Origin: Nipponacmea schrenckii
Taxonomy: Eukaryota; Mollusca; Gastropoda; Lottiidae
DNA: 64,000 nucleotides
Reading direction: 5' to 3'
NCBI GenBank assembly: GCA_030562195.1
Contig: CM060200.1
Span: 26,885,023-26,949,022 of the forward strand
Below, in pieces: positions 44,500 to 58,900 of this stretch; the stretch's first letter is position 1; every line of letters starts with the position of its first letter. A program made the translations under genes and the position numbers. The notes beneath the pieces are model-generated. The model was not told the origin of the DNA and ran no database searches. It saw only the letters and a list, made by a program, of their open reading frames with translations.

Positions 44500-45960
44500 T
44501 GTAAACCTGTTAGTAACTATAATAGACCTGGTAGTAATTATAGTAGGTATGGTGGTAGCTATAGTAGGTCTGGTAGTAGCTATAGTAGACATGGTAGTAG
44601 CTATAGTAGGTCTGGTAGTAGCTAAAGTAACCCTGGTAGTAGCTGTAGTAACCTGATAGTAGCTATAGTAGACATGGTATTATCAATAGTAGGCATGGTA
44701 GTAGCTATAGTAGCTATAGTAGACCTGGTAGTAGCTATAGTAAGTATAGTAGTAGCTATAGTTAACCTGTTAGTAACTATAATAGACCAAGTAGTAACTA
44801 TAGTAAGTTTAGTAGTAGCTATAGTAAACCTGTTAGTAACTATAATAGAACTGGTAGAAACTATAGTTGACCCGGTAAATAGTTGACTGGTAGTAGCTAT
44901 GGTAGACGTGGAAGTAGCTATAGTAGGTTTATAGTAGCTAAAGTAACCCTGGAAGTAGCTATAATAGGCCTGGTAATAGCTATAGTAGACTGGTAATAGC
45001 TATAGTAGACTGGTAGTAGCTATGGTAGACATGGTAGTAGCTATAGTAAGCATGGTGGTAGCTATAATAGGCCTGGTAGTAGCTATATTGTAGCTATAGT
45101 AGGCATGGCAGTGGCTATAGTTTATCAGGTAATAGCTATAGTAGGCCTGGTAGTAGCTATAGTAGGCATGGTAGTAGCTATAGAAGGCATGGTAGTAGCT
45201 AAATTAGCCCTTGTAGTAACTATAGTAGGCATGGTAGTAGCTATAGTAGGCATGGTAGTAGCTATAGTAGACCTGGTAGTAGCTATAGTAGGCCTGGTAG
45301 TAGCTAAAGTAGACCTGGTTGTAGCTATAGTAGGCCTGGTAGTAGCTATATTAGGCCTGGTAGTAGCTATAGTAGGCCTGGTAGTAGCTATAGTAGGCCT
45401 GGTAGAAGCTATAGTAGGCATGGCAGTAGCTATAGTAGGCATGGCAGTAGTCATAGTTTATCAGGCAATAGCTATATTAGGCATAGTAGTAGCTAAAGTA
45501 GGCATGGTAGTAGCTATAGTAGGCCTTACAGTAGCTATAGAAGGCATGGTAGTAGCTAGAGTAGACATGGTGGTAGCAGTAGTAGGCCTGGTAGCAGCTG
45601 TAGTAGATCTGGAAGTAGCTATAGTAGGCATGGTAGTAGCTATAGTAGGCCTGGTAGTAGCTATAGTAGGCCTGGAAGTAGCTTTAGTAGACCTGGTAGT
45701 AGCTATAGTAGACCTGGTAGAAGCTATAGTAGGCCTAGTAGTAGCTATATTGTAGTAGCTATAGTAGAAGCTGTAGTAACTCTGGTAGTAGCTGTAGTAA
45801 CCCTGGTAGTAGCTATAGTAGGCCTGGTAGTAGGTATGGTAGTAGCTATAGTTGATCTGGTAGTAGCTACAATAGGCCTGGAAGTAGGCTATAGTAGGCC
45901 TAGTAGTAGCTATAGTAGACAAAGTAGTGGCTATAATAGACCTGGTAGTACCTACCTATA
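44500..45960. repeat. 21-bp minisatellite, about 1.46 kb
   Basis: About 65-70 units of ggtagtagctatagtaggcc t with substitutions and unit-length changes. Because 21 is divisible by three, all frames stay open for long stretches (a 216-codon VAIVGLV ORF on plus, 109 and 153 codons on minus). These ORFs have no start context or non-repeat ends and are not called as genes. Confidence 0.95.
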
Positions 45961-46827
45961 TAAGGGCTAAAATTAGGTCTGGTAGTCTAGTAAAGTCTAG
46001 AAATAAGTCTGTTGTTAAAGTGGTCTGGTAGTAACAATATCATAACTAGACGTAGGTCCAATAGTTATATCCGGGCTACAGGTAGATCTGATGGTAGCTA
46101 TATTTGGACCAAAAAAAGGTTTGGTAGTAGCTATAGACGGGATAGAAGTAGATCCTGTATATAAAAAGTGTTAACCTTTGTTAGTTGTTTGCAGCAGTAT
46201 AATTGTTAGCCTCTGTTGCCAGCAGCATGCATGGGATTATTATAATGTTAGCCTTTGTAAGCTGTTGGTAGCAACTAACATTTACCTCTGAAGGCGGAAA
46301 TGCGCCTTTGTTATTGCTTCTAGTGCTAATAGACACTAACAATTCCGTGCTAGGAGCAGCTAACAATAGGCCAATCGGGTGCTACCTTGAAATTTTGAAC
46401 TATTCTTTAAGTGGTTTATACAAGAAAGGTGGATTGCCATGCTTAGCATGTGAAAAGAATGAGCATTCAGCTTAAAGTACAACACAAAAGATCTAAATGT
46501 ATTTTAAAGAGCAAAGTTTCTAATATTACAATAACCCGAATAAGATGTTGTACAAAATTATCTTATAATTACTAATAATTCTTTAATATAATCAAGGAAG
46601 TAACAATTGAAAGGAATGAGTAATGATCTTTAATTTAAAACAAAACACAATCTTATAGTTATAAAACTTATGATAAATAAACTTTGATAAATACCAGTAC
46701 TCCGCTAGAGCATGTTCTCTCTTTTCTTCGGTCTTATGAGAATATTGTCCTCAATAATTTGATGGAGAAATCCGTTCTCAATATGCATGTTATTTGAGAA
46801 GTTTGTTCTCAATGTGTTGATTGAGCA
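45961..46827. other. No gene recognised
   Basis: Some tgttagcctttgttagttgt-like short repeats at 46165-46370 and AT-rich sequence. Nothing coding. Confidence 0.5.
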
Positions 46828-47104
46828 ATGCAGATTTTTCATCAGTATAACAAGAACGCACTGAGCTTACCTTTCGACACTGACACATGGTTTATTTCAA
46901 AGCCATTGTCGAAGCGTACATTCTCTCACTTTTTGCAGGATATCTGTAAAAATGCTGGTGTTGACACTAAAAACACTCCACATTGTCTCCGTGCAACAGC
47001 AATCCAGTATCTAAACGATGAAGGATTTGAGGCTAGACAAATTATGTTCATGTCTAACCACAGGTGTGAATCTTCACTGAGATCATACAACTGGAATGTT
47101 TCAC
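46828..47104 (+). pseudogene. Second tyrosine-recombinase fragment (DUF3504/Crypton-derived type)
   Basis: About 92 codons: LSKRTFSHFLQDICKNAGVD, TPHCLRATAIQYLNDEGF (HxxR catalytic pair), IMFMSNHRCESSLRSYNW (second H and the nucleophilic Y). This is the C-terminal catalytic half of the recombinase family found in KCTD/ZMYM-like Crypton-derived proteins and in invertebrate Cryptons. The first catalytic Arg and the N-terminal half are absent. At the end, TTTCACCG|GTAGGC runs directly into a minisatellite. It is a different lineage from the gene at 32.3 kb: it keeps canonical HxxR. It could be an exon of a spliced gene, but no partner exon is seen. Confidence 0.7.
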
Positions 47105-48010
47105 CGGTAGGCAAGGGAGGGGGTGATGGATTTTGCTCATTTTCGGGGGAAATTGGCGTATGGACATGCTTAGTGAGTTAAATTTCAATGGAATATTCCT
47201 ATGCCTTGTCGGATTTTTTTCACAGGGTCTTCGTTTTTACCTCGCGGGGTCTTCCTTTTGTACCTTTTTCTATCATCCGTATTTATGTTTCACCCTGTAG
47301 GGAAGGGAGGAGGTGATGGAATTTGCTCATTTTCTAGGGAAATTGGCGTATTGACATGCTTAACCCTCGAGTAAAATTTCAATGGAATATTCCCATGCCT
47401 TGACGGATTTTTTCAGAGAGTCTTCGTTTTTTACCTCGTGGGGTCTTCCTTTTGTACCTTTTTTGCATCCGTATTTATGTTTCGACCTGTAGGGAAGGGA
47501 GGAGGTGATGGAATTGCTCATTTTCTGGGGAAATTGGCGTTTTGACATGCTTAATCTCCTTTTTACATTTAACATTTTTTTTACATGGGTATTTATGATT
47601 CACCCTGCAGGAAAGGGAGGGGGTGATGGATCTTGCTCATTTTCTTGGGAAATTGGCGCATTGACATGCTTTACTTTCGAGTAAAATTTCAATGGAATAT
47701 TCCTATGCCTTGTCGGATTTTTTCACAGGGTTTTCGTTATTTACGTCGTGGGGTCTTCCTTTTTGTACCCTTTTTTACGCCAGTATTTATGTTTCACCCT
47801 GTAGGGAAGGGAGGGTTGATGTATTTTGCTTTTTTTCTGGGGAAATTGGCGTATTGACATGCTTAACCTTGAAGTGAGATTTCAATGGAATATTCCTAGG
47901 CTTTGTCAGATTTTAACAGGGTCTTCCTTTTTAAGGTCTTCGTTTTTTACCTCGTGGGGTCTTCCTTTTTTAGGTCTTAGGTCTTTAGGTGTTCGTTTTG
48001 TACACACCCG
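47100..48010 (+). repeat. ~190-bp tandem repeat, about 4.5 copies
   Basis: Units begin tttcaccctgtagggaaggg (about 47098, 47286, 47478, 47588 partial, 47788). They continue with aattggcgtattgacatgct, caatggaatattcctatgcc and cctcgtggggtcttcctttt. Spacing is 188-199 bp with one short 110-bp unit. The first unit starts in the last codons of the recombinase fragment. Confidence 0.9.
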
Positions 48011-48141
48011 CTAGAGATCGGATGGCATAACCTTTTCACCGACAAGGTAAAAAAGGTATAAAAAAGAGATTCCATATAACCCCCTTTTTATAATATCTTT
48101 TAACAACATAAATAATACGTAAAATATAATATCTAACGGAG

Positions 48142-48351
48142 TCAGAAATCGAACTCAGCGAGTGTGATTGATTCAGTAAATCTATCTTTACACTGTATGT
48201 TGTTAACACACTCATCGGGTACTTTTGTATATTTAAATAAGATTGATGATTGAGACTGGCGTAAGCGAGGATTGGATAGACATGTATCATTACTGTTATT
48301 ATCATAGTGATTGTCCGAGTTCCAAACATTAGAACTTAATTCACTGGACAT
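48142..48351 (-). CDS. Possible small hypothetical ORF
   Basis: 69 codons on minus, MSSELSSNVWNSDNHYDNNS ... LAEFDF. Composition is protein-like (polar, mixed codons), but there is no homology recognised, no promoter or splice context, and it could be chance. A weak candidate exon of an unrecognised minus-strand gene. Confidence 0.15.
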   Translation of the reverse strand: MSSELSSNVWNSDNHYDNNSNDTCLSNPRLRQSQSSILFKYTKVPDECVNNIQCKDRFTESITLAEFDF

Positions 48352-48359
48352 GACGGAAC

Positions 48360-49935
48360 AGATATACTGTTTAGGATTGGGAGAAAATATTTAATATGCA
48401 ACTGGATGTTTATCGAATTTCCAAGTATAAATTTACATTGGACGTTCTTTTCCGCGTATTTCACTGAAATACAATCGAGACTTGAGTTGGAAAATATATA
48501 TGGCGTTATGATCCTTCATTAGGGAAGTAGAATTGTTAATATTTATGAACGAGAGTTGGGATTAAATTGAAAGTATCTGAATCTGGAAAAATCTGAAGTT
48601 TTTTCGAGAACGGTAATTTTAAAATAGAAATTTCAGTTTGGATCGGGAAAATCTAACTTGTTTTTAGTTGGTATTTATAGAGGGCTATCATACGACCATA
48701 GATCATCCGACCATTGTCTTTACGGGACGTAACAAATATCAAATTTAGGATCGATTGTTGGTTTTATATTGGAAGTATATATCTCTAAATTCCAAAGCTA
48801 AAGTCAACATTGGAAGCTATCTTTAAGATTAGGTATTTCAAATGGGACTGTAACTTTTGTGTGGAGTTTCTGTCTTGTGTCGTCTTTTCAGAGATCTTTC
48901 ATTATTCACTAGAACTTAATTTAATTGAAAATCAAAACCCTTTATAAATTCAGGAGAATATATCCTGTGTTTTCTCAGATGTATTTTATTGAAACATAGT
49001 TCACGGGACACTTTATGATCGTGATTTAATATTTCTATCTCCAATACCCAAGAATCGAGTTAACAGCGGAGGATATTTAAATGGACAATCTAGATTGGAT
49101 CGTTTTTACCTGAGTTGTGTCTTAGAGGTTTTTCAATATAATAAGATGATAGGACAGTTTATTGAGTTTAAAAAAAAATAAATAATTGGAAGTGTTATAT
49201 GTGACTGGTTTCACCTTGAAATTGGAATTTTGATTTAAGAACCTTATTTCAAAACAGTCAACATTTGACTGGTCTGTCAGTGTAATTAAACCATTTCAAT
49301 TTCTCGGTACCAGATATTACAGCGAGAGTTGTCGGTATAGATATCCAATACACTAATACATGGGGCTAACATTACCTAGCTCGGTGTTATGCGACTAGCT
49401 TATATAGTGGATCGGACCAAATATGCTATAGCTTTTTAATTGATGTGTATCCCCTGATTTTGATATTTCATACGAGAGATAATTAGTTTGTACTTTAAGA
49501 GAATTAACAATCAGAAATGTACAATTATTTTTGTAATCATTTGCAAAAAGAATTGATTACATGCATGACGTACTATGTACGTTAATTAACGCATCCCTTT
49601 CGAGCTCTATTGGGCACAGTATCATATATGTACTATTACTATCTGTTTGGAACCGAGAATGTCCGTTTGGAATTTGCGAATGAAAAATGAACACGCCAGA
49701 GACAAAAATCAATTCAATGAGACCCATGTTCCACATCTGTGAACTACGAAGGGCACAGAATATGAACCACGAGTTGGAAATGATTCATATAAGCGATCAT
49801 TAACAGAAACATAATTTTTTATGCTATACTTCTCCTGGGTTTTATTGAAATCAAACAATAAACATTGTCACAATGCTTCAACATTAAAAATATGTATTAA
49901 GTATTCAGAGGATTAACTCCAGAACAATCAACACA
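48360..49935. other. No gene recognised
   Basis: AT-rich 5' flank of the guanylate cyclase gene. No repeats or ORFs of note. Promoter elements could not be identified with any confidence. Confidence 0.5.
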
Positions 49936-49992
49936 ATGAATGGATTTGTTTTCAACGGATTTAAAATGTATCAAATAATAATCATATTGCAG
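49936..49992 (+). CDS. Guanylate cyclase exon 1 (signal peptide start)
   Basis: ATG AAT GGA ... TTG CAG|GTAAGA, 19 codons, ending in phase 0 to match exon 2. A second ATG 11 codons in would give a shorter signal peptide. Chosen as the nearest upstream ORF that ends at a consensus donor in the right phase and encodes a hydrophobic start; another first exon is possible. Confidence 0.45.
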
Positions 49993-52900
49993 GTAAGAAC
50001 TGTTTAATTCTTTGCATTGTCCCGACAACCCACTGCTGAATCTTATCTCTATATTGAAAGCGGTCATGTTCGGTGTCTCAAAGATTCTAATATAATCGGT
50101 TTAAGGATTTTCAGAACTATACCCCACTTTGGTAAAAATATGCTAATAATTCTAATACAAGATACATTACGCTTCTTACAAAATCCTGAATGCATTCAAA
50201 AAAAAAAAAAAAAAAAAACGCATTAAAGAAAATAAGCCAATTTATGTAATCCTTCCTCATTTTTTAGTTTATTTTCAAACGTTTGTCGACAGTTCAGCGA
50301 ACTTTAAAAAGAATGCATGTATGGAAAAATATTGGTGTTTTTGTAAGACTCAATAACAGTGGGTTACTTGTTTTAGTGATTCGACACCGACTCTTATTCA
50401 GGTACGGAATTAGACTACAAATGGTGTCACTTAAACAAAGACAATACTCACAGAGGAATAATAACCAGGGACGTGGTCACATAGAGACCTGAACTGGACT
50501 TTTCCACGTCATTGAAATGGTGATGTTGACTTGCTTTTGCGAGGATGTTTCTGAATCCAATGATTACAGAAAGGTGCTTGCGACCCGTTAAAAAAGTAGC
50601 ATTGTTTTGACAAAGAGCTGGCACTTATATCTATATCACGAAGAGTGTAAAATATTGTCAGTGTAACTAGATTATGATGGATTGAATAATACCCTTACCT
50701 CAACACAAAGGAAACGTCAACATATAATAAAATATTAAAAATTACTTCATTGAAAATCAAAACCAGTTATTACCCTAGAGAAATGTTGGAACTTGATAAA
50801 CTGAACAGGTTATCTATTAAATGTGACGTATGAAAACAACGAAACAATAAAATATTGATAATGATTGTTTGCAGTCGCCTTATTCTTATTGAAAAAACAC
50901 GTAATTTTATATCATAACGTTTTTTCTGTCATCAATCATAAATTCTGAATAGGTGAACTATAATAGTGGTACCATATACCAAGGTACTCTGATTATAAAT
51001 CTATATACCATATCTATGTACCATTTATATTTATGGTACAAAATGTCGCATGTTTATAACATTATTTCTTACTCGATGTTAGCTTTATCACTGTAAAATT
51101 ATTTGTTTTAGAACTGTAGGCATTTGCCTCATAGTATAAATAAAGATGTTTGTTTGTTTGTTTGTTTGTTTATACCATATTATGACCAAAACGCCATGCT
51201 TAGTCAAGCTTATCTCCATTTTTTAAACTCAGAGGTTTGGTCATAATTGCACATGTTGTGGACTTGTTTTAGTTAACGTAAACAAAATGCCACACATTTG
51301 ACTTGAAGAACAGTTTTCGAGGAAATCTACAGGTATAATTGACCTGGTTATAATACATGGTGGAAATACGTAGAAAATGGTGAATAATGGTGACATCGTG
51401 AACGGTTGTCTCTGCCTATTGTGAAGGAACCATCATTTTAAAACGTACAAAATCTATAGGTTGATTATAGAAAATTAATCTTACGTTTTAAAGTTTTTGA
51501 TGTATTTGGTAATACGCCCTCGGTCAGTGATCTATAGTCTATCTGTATTTATCGTTGATCAGGTTGATAAACAAAGGAGACGGATTACACTAGGCTACAG
51601 TATTCGTCAACTAATTAAACCATCACAGACTATTGCTTACATTGTTATATACTTCCATCAATCACAAACCAACTCATCGTCACAATGTCAAGCTACTGAA
51701 AATGCCTTTTACATAAAATAGCCACCTTTCGTGTTATAGAAGTTTGTAAATGAAATGTCAAACTATTTTGAACTTCGTACTTATACGATGCCTGTTTTAT
51801 CAACTATTAAAGGAATGAATAAATTGGATTGGATTGTACGCTTTTAAATTCAGCCAGTAAGACAGAAAGCTGTAAGCTCAAAGCTATTTTGCTTGAAAAC
51901 AGTCTAATCAAATTGCTACATTGATAGTAATAGATAGATAGATTGACATTGTAAAATTGAAACCAACAAGAAAAGACCACTGAAATCGCACATAAATGTT
52001 GTATAGGTTGTGATGCAGAAAAAATAACGAAATATTAAAAGACCAAGAGTGCAAAAAACTCGAAACGAAATATCAAAAGTACAAGATTGGAGAAAATCAG
52101 AAACGAATTTTTTAATAGAGAAAAAATTGAAGACGAAATGATAACATTGTAAAACCTTCTTGATATAAAACATTTTCTAAAGAAATACAGAGACAAACAT
52201 TATATAGAATGAAAATAAAAAACAAGTTTCAAAGCTTTTACATTTGCTAGCCTGAAGAAAATAAGCATTTTAATTATAGAATATGCATGTCAATAGCTTT
52301 AAAGCAAAAATGCTATTTCAGAAATGCCAACAAATGGATAGGTGAGGAAACTTACTATACTGAATGTAGAATTTGATTGGGTCAATTCTAATTGAAAGCG
52401 GAAGTGGGTTTAATGAAATTTTCATGCATTTTATTCGTGTGGTTCACAATTTATATATACATGTTTGTCTTGAAGTTTCGTTGTATAATATAGTTGTGAT
52501 TTCTTTTTTAGGATTTTCTAAAAAGTTTTAAATCCTTAACACCTTTTTAACAATTCTTGAAAATATGAAGTTGGCCGAAACCCTCTTGTAAAAGCGACAG
52601 ACCTATCTTATGAAATTTATAGAGGCTTGATCGATCAAGTCATGATGAATAGGCTACAGATACTTAGAGGATGCATTGTGTTCACAGAACATTTGAAAAA
52701 TCTAATCTACTTAAATATTATTGCTTCTTGTATTTTCTGATAACAATATTTATTCTATAAAGCATGCCTTTACTATCCATGCAAGTTCGGCCTAAAAAGA
52801 TTTGTGGAAGATAAGATAAAGTGTAGTCATAATATTTCTCAGTCTAAAAATACAAGAAGAATAAAAAAAAAGCTAATGTGAAGAATTGCAGATTAAAGCC

Positions 52901-55900
52901 AAGATCGATATTGATGTCGAGATGAAAACAAAAGAAGGAACAATTAACTTTAAAATCAATAGAACTATTATATTTTAGCATCTTCCTTCAAAGAGTCTTA
53001 TTATGTTACAAATCGAGATTCTTTCGTGGTGTTTTTCTGACGGTGACTCCACATGCCACATGTGATCTGACGAAATTTTTATACATCTCATGTTCTATGT
53101 CATCTAATTCACCTATCTTACTTTGCAGATTATGGTGGATTAACTTATTGATATCGTTTCTTATTCTCGGTTAGGGTTGGAATTAATTTAGACTATGTAG
53201 ATTTATCACGATTTAAGATTTATCCGCTGCATCAGATTTAAGAAATAATGGTCAGATTTTTAGTATCGTATTATGGATGCCTAGAACAAAAATATTAGTT
53301 CGGAAGTCCATAAACACTAAAAGATTCCGTGCTAAAAGTATCGAAATACTTAAATGACGATTGTTAATTCTTGAGCAAAGTTATTTAAGAGCGAGTAGCA
53401 TTAACAATATTGTCACGTTATAGATACCATTTATCTATTTCCAAAAGTATATCATTTTAATCAGCACGTATCACGTATGTTTTGTCTTTCATACGTTCAT
53501 AACTTATGTTAACCAATTTAAACACTGCTAGGACAATATACGACATAGGTCAAAACAACATTGAATAAGAGTATTCAAAAAAGTAAATCAAGATTTCAAT
53601 ATACATTATGAAGACTTTGGGTAATAGAAAAATTCTCTCAATTGTACAGACCTAGTTTGTAACAAATGTTTCATTAAGAAAATGGAATAAACAGTCTAGA
53701 GCTGATAGATGCTTCTGATCTGATCTGAAATAGATATCTTTTCGTATGCCTATTGAGTACTAGTATATGTATAGGGACATTATCTTTAATATTTGCTATG
53801 TTTCAGTTGATTGTAAGACAAGTTACCACGTGGCATGATTTAACCAATGTTAACTACCATTGTTGGCCGTACTCAGCTTCTGCGTCGAATCGAGTACCCT
53901 TCACTTCCTGTCCGGGTAGGTTTTCAAAAATGAAATTGTATAACATTGTATATTCCATTAAACGGAGTGATGGCTAGTATTTCTATGAACTCGTAAGTAA
54001 TGAGTAAAATGAAATGAGATGAATGGAGTTTTACGTCCTTCTCTTCTGAACCTTATGGGTTAATGATGACTAGCATCGGACAGCGGCATTAGCCTACTCT
54101 TTTTTCGATTTCCAACAGTCGAGGGATCTTTCACGTGCACAGCCTGTAGCACACGGGGCCTCTGTTTATTGTCCCACCCGAACAACTAGACATCTTTTCC
54201 TTGTCAGTCCCTCTGACCTGTCATTGACAAGGGGAAACCGGGCTGAAAAATCCGAAAGTTCATCTCGACCTTTGCTGGGAGTAAGTATTGAGTAACTGGC
54301 ACTGGTTAATATATATCGTTATATACAGCAGACTATATTGAAATAAAAGTTGTTGAGCAGGTGAACAGTTATATCATTGAGAAGCGGAATGTTGGGATGT
54401 TAAACTCTATTTTATGTGTATTTGTAGGTATAGATATAAGATGGATCGTAGAACCACCAGATGACATCAAGGTTGAACAATATTTTAATACAAGCTATGA
54501 GTTGATTCTTAAGCCCCATTTTTACACCTGGGCTGTAAGCCAGGGTATATTTGATGCTGCAAACGGCACTGGTATCAGGTAAATTGTTTTCGAATTGACG
54601 TAGCACTGAAGTTCAATTATTGGCCTACATAATATCTATCCCGATCCATTTATAGCAGTGCTTGAGTGTACGAAAATATCAAACGATGTTACCCATGTTT
54701 TTAGATTTTGTTTTAACCTTTCTGAGCTATATATTGTAACGTCAATATCAAAATCATCGTCCGGTAAAATTTGCTAGTTTTGTTAATAAGAAACAAGATT
54801 GATATCGCTATTTGAGGTTAACTTATTTCACATCTATTATATTTTACCATGGATGACAAGACATTCTAGTCATCCCAAATGACCCACGAAACATAAATGC
54901 ATTTAAAACATATTGTTTATCGATTGACTATAAATCTCAATATGATTATAACGATTTAAGGTTCGACTGGTTATTAAAATCTGTTTGAATAAGTAACTGA
55001 TATTTAAGTTTTTCCAGTTATTTATATAATAGTAATCAAAGCGTTTTTAATGGTTTCTATTAGCGATAGTAATATATAAGCCAAACCGATCTATAACTCT
55101 TAGAAGCAGCACATCCAAAACAATAGTAAAATATAACCGTTACTTCACATACTGTTCCAATTATAAATTTATTATCCTTTTATCCAAATAAGTTAGTTTT
55201 AGAAAAAGGACCTGATGATGTCTCACTTTATTTGCGATCAAGGTCACACTGGAATCCATTTACAACCGCCAGTTATAATGCTTCCGTTTTATTCTGTTAC
55301 TTAGGTTCAGTAAGTGATAATTATATTTAATAAAAAAACAATATAATCTAGATGGTTGCCACATTAGCATTATTCCCAAGTTCAATTAGAAGACCAAGTA
55401 ATTCTGATCATGAACGTCAAAGAATTTATTTGACGGTTAACCGTTACAGTTTCGCTAACGCTCTGCAACAAATAATCATTTGTAATAGTTTTACCTGTTT
55501 TGCATGTTGTCGTTTACTTTCTAGTTAGAAACAAACTGAAAATGTTTTGACACTATCTAACAGTTCTCCAACATTTTCTAACACTCTTGGCTCAAACGCA
55601 AATGTTGAGAAAATGTTGGCGAATTTCGACAGGCAGATAGGTATTGTTGTTGCGTCTTGTTAAAATATGTTTGGAAAATGTTAATAGTGGCAAGGTACTT
55701 AATAACGAGATCTATATGAAAATATCATATAATTATCTTTTAGAATCTAAGTGTTAATGAAACAGCATTTCGAATCTAATTATTAAGTATTTACAATTCT
55801 GTTCATAGATTATTACTTGTTTTCAACTTATGATTCTTAGGTCGAAGTAACCTTGATTTTTAGGGGTCGTTTTGGGCATTTGTTACATTTAAACAGTCCT

Positions 55901-58900
55901 CAGAAATACTCAAGCTCTAAGAAAATCGCAAAATACCTTGAAATATACCTCAAACAAAAAATTTCACTTTTCATTTTTTTTTCGTGCTGTACGCGGCTGG
56001 TCTCCAGTCAGTCTGAAAATTGTGTGTCCTGTTGACAAAGTCTACAATTGAAAATGCGTTGTAGTCTATTTATATAGATGACCGCTATTGCACGACGGGA
56101 AGGATAACTCTTTGATTATCAAGACGAACCGTTTTCCAATATGGCGGGACGTTCGTAATATTTTAATACATTATTATTTTTCAAACACGGAAATTATGGA
56201 TACACATGGATTTGAAGGCCCAAATTTCAAAGGTAAGCTCTGTAGACTATTTCTGATTAGCTTACCAAAATATTTCATGTGTTTGAGGCTGTCGGATGAT
56301 TGTCCGAAACAAATAAAGCCTGGGCCTCTTTAACATTTTTACATCACTTTAATTATTCATGGGTTTGTTGTGAAACTTTTCAACAATTTACATAAGTATT
56401 ATTTTCGCCATTAATGCGTTATTTGCTGCGTTAATTATCAAATGATCGTGTAGACATTTTATGTTAAGGAAATTGTTTTATGGTAAACATTTGAAGGGAT
56501 ATGTTTATCTTTATATTTGTGTGGTCGGCTGATAGACCATACTAAACGAGTGGTTGTCTTTATTTTATCAGTTGCATACGAGTTACTGGTGACATTCCTC
56601 TTAAAATAAAATCGTACTGTTCTAATACAGTAGTTCTCTTTCAGAAGGATAAACAAAACACTAATAGGCTAATCTAAGTTGAATACCACCCTTAAAATAC
56701 TAATCTTTTTATTTTAAATGTAAAACTTAATTATATATTTTGATGAAAATTCCTGTAATTTGAAATTAAAATTATTTTACAGAGCTGGTACCTATGTTCG
56801 ATTTTTTATCAAACCCTTGTGAAGTTTTTCTTTTTAAACTTAATATTTTGATAATTCAAAATTTGAAGTTTTTATAATATAAATTTGAAGTTTTTATAAT
56901 AAAAATTAATGTTTTAAATTCAAAATTGAAGTTTTTGCTTTCTCCCCTAAACACTTGATGCCACATTTTCAAATATATTTTGTCATATTGTTGTTAAGTT
57001 ATTTTGGATTTATTTTGGGTTTCTTTTTTTGTTTTTTTTTAAATATCCATATAAATATTCCAACAAGCATTATAATTGTGCAATTGCAGATTTCAGAGAA
57101 CAGAAAAAATCTGCTCTATATAATATTACAAATTCCTTCTCTCACCTAAATGCCTTTTCATTGTTACAGTGATGCCACCCAAGCCCAACAATGGTGTGAG
57201 ACGGTGGTGTGTCCGTCAGTTCAGACATCCACACCAGAAAATTGCTGTATTCACCATGTCAATGTTCATTCCTGTCCGCTATCAGAGAAAGACTCAGTTA
57301 AAGATGGTCTTTGTGGTCCCTGGATTCCCCCTTCCGGTTCTATTTTTACTCATTCTCAGGTAAATCATAATTTATGATAACCTTCAATTTCAAACTCTGC
57401 AATCTTTTCTTGTATAATGCTAACGTTTTGAGTGTCTTACGTTATATTACTGATGGAGATTATTATGGAGAAATTGCTCTTATATCTTATGGTAACTTAA
57501 ATATTCAACACTCTTTAGGATTGCTAGGGTCAGATTGCAAAGAAATCAATTTTTTAGAGTTTAGATTTTGGGTGGTAAAAATAGTTATCCGCTGAAAAAC
57601 ATCATGAAATGAAAAAACTGTTTAGTTTGCCATATTCATTGCTTAATCTGAACAGTGTTTCTTTGTGACGTTAAATCCATAAAGAATATAATCATACAAT
57701 AACTTCTAACCAATAGTCTAAACCAGATAGTTTTCGTCTGGATAGTTATTCAAGACATTCTTTTTTAGTTTGGTTAATGAGAATCAATTTATCGTGTGTC
57801 TAGATCAGATACCGAAAACTTGGTATTCATATATATGAATTTTTATTATGATTTATTATAAAACTCATTACCTCTCTTAGCGCTTAGGATGTCTAAGCTT
57901 GAAACACCATTTCTAGGATATCGTAGCACTTAAGATGTCTTAGCTTGAAACACTGTTTCTAGGATATCTTAGCGCTTAGGATGTCTTAGCTTGAAACACT
58001 GTTTCTAGGATATCTTAGCGCTTAGGATATCTAAGCCTGAAACACTGTTTCTAGGATATCTTAGCGCTAAGATGTCTTAGCTTGAAACACTCTAGCATAT
58101 CTTGTCGCTTAGGATGTCTTAGCTTGAAACATCGTTTCTAGCATATCTTAGCGCTCTGGATGTCTAAGCTTGAAACACTGTTTCTAGGATATAAGAAATA
58201 AGATCCTTATCACAATATGTATGATTAATTTATATCGTTCAATGTTACCCCATGATTAATGCATGGCTTTCAATTCTAAAAGTCCATTTTTGTAATTGTA
58301 TCCTTTTATCGTAGGTAATGGTTGGTCCGCCAACTAAAGAAAACTGGACAAGCCTAGTTGCTGGTTTATACACAGAGGGGCATACGTCTATCATTGCACA
58401 TTTTAAAGTAGCAAAGATGCACATTGCGGTAGAGAAAACAGTTCACGTTTTACCAAAAACGGGTTAGTTTCAAAAAGATTCATCTAATTTCATTCGCGAT
58501 GTCAACTGATCAGGCAAACATGAACTTGTCTAATAATACAATATTGAGTATCAGGGCCATGCCTTGGGCATTAATTTCATTTTTATATTAAGCTATATTT
58601 TGAATCTATCTTGTATTTGGGAAATGTCTCGATTAATAAGTAACCTAGTACCTACAGGGCCCTCCTCAGGAAAACAGTTTGAGATATAATTGTTACTATA
58701 ATTCATAAGAAATAATGTGAGCAGAAATGTTTTGAGATGCAAATATTTAATATTTAACACATGTTTCAGAGCGAAAACGGAAATTCAATTTTCTACTCCT
58801 TATTTTACCTTACAACAATATTCGACTTTTTGTTTTGTTCAATTAGTACCTACAGATGTAGGTTTTACGGTCTATTACAAAACTATTACTGAATAGTCTC

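Noticed and set aside
45105..45755. 216-codon VAIVGLV-repeat ORF
   Set aside because: Translation of a 21-bp minisatellite; equally open on the other strand.
56088..56333. Possible alternative first exon (MDTHGFEGPNFK with donor GTAAGC)
   Set aside because: It would end in phase 1, whereas the next exon of the cyclase gene at 57170 needs phase 2.
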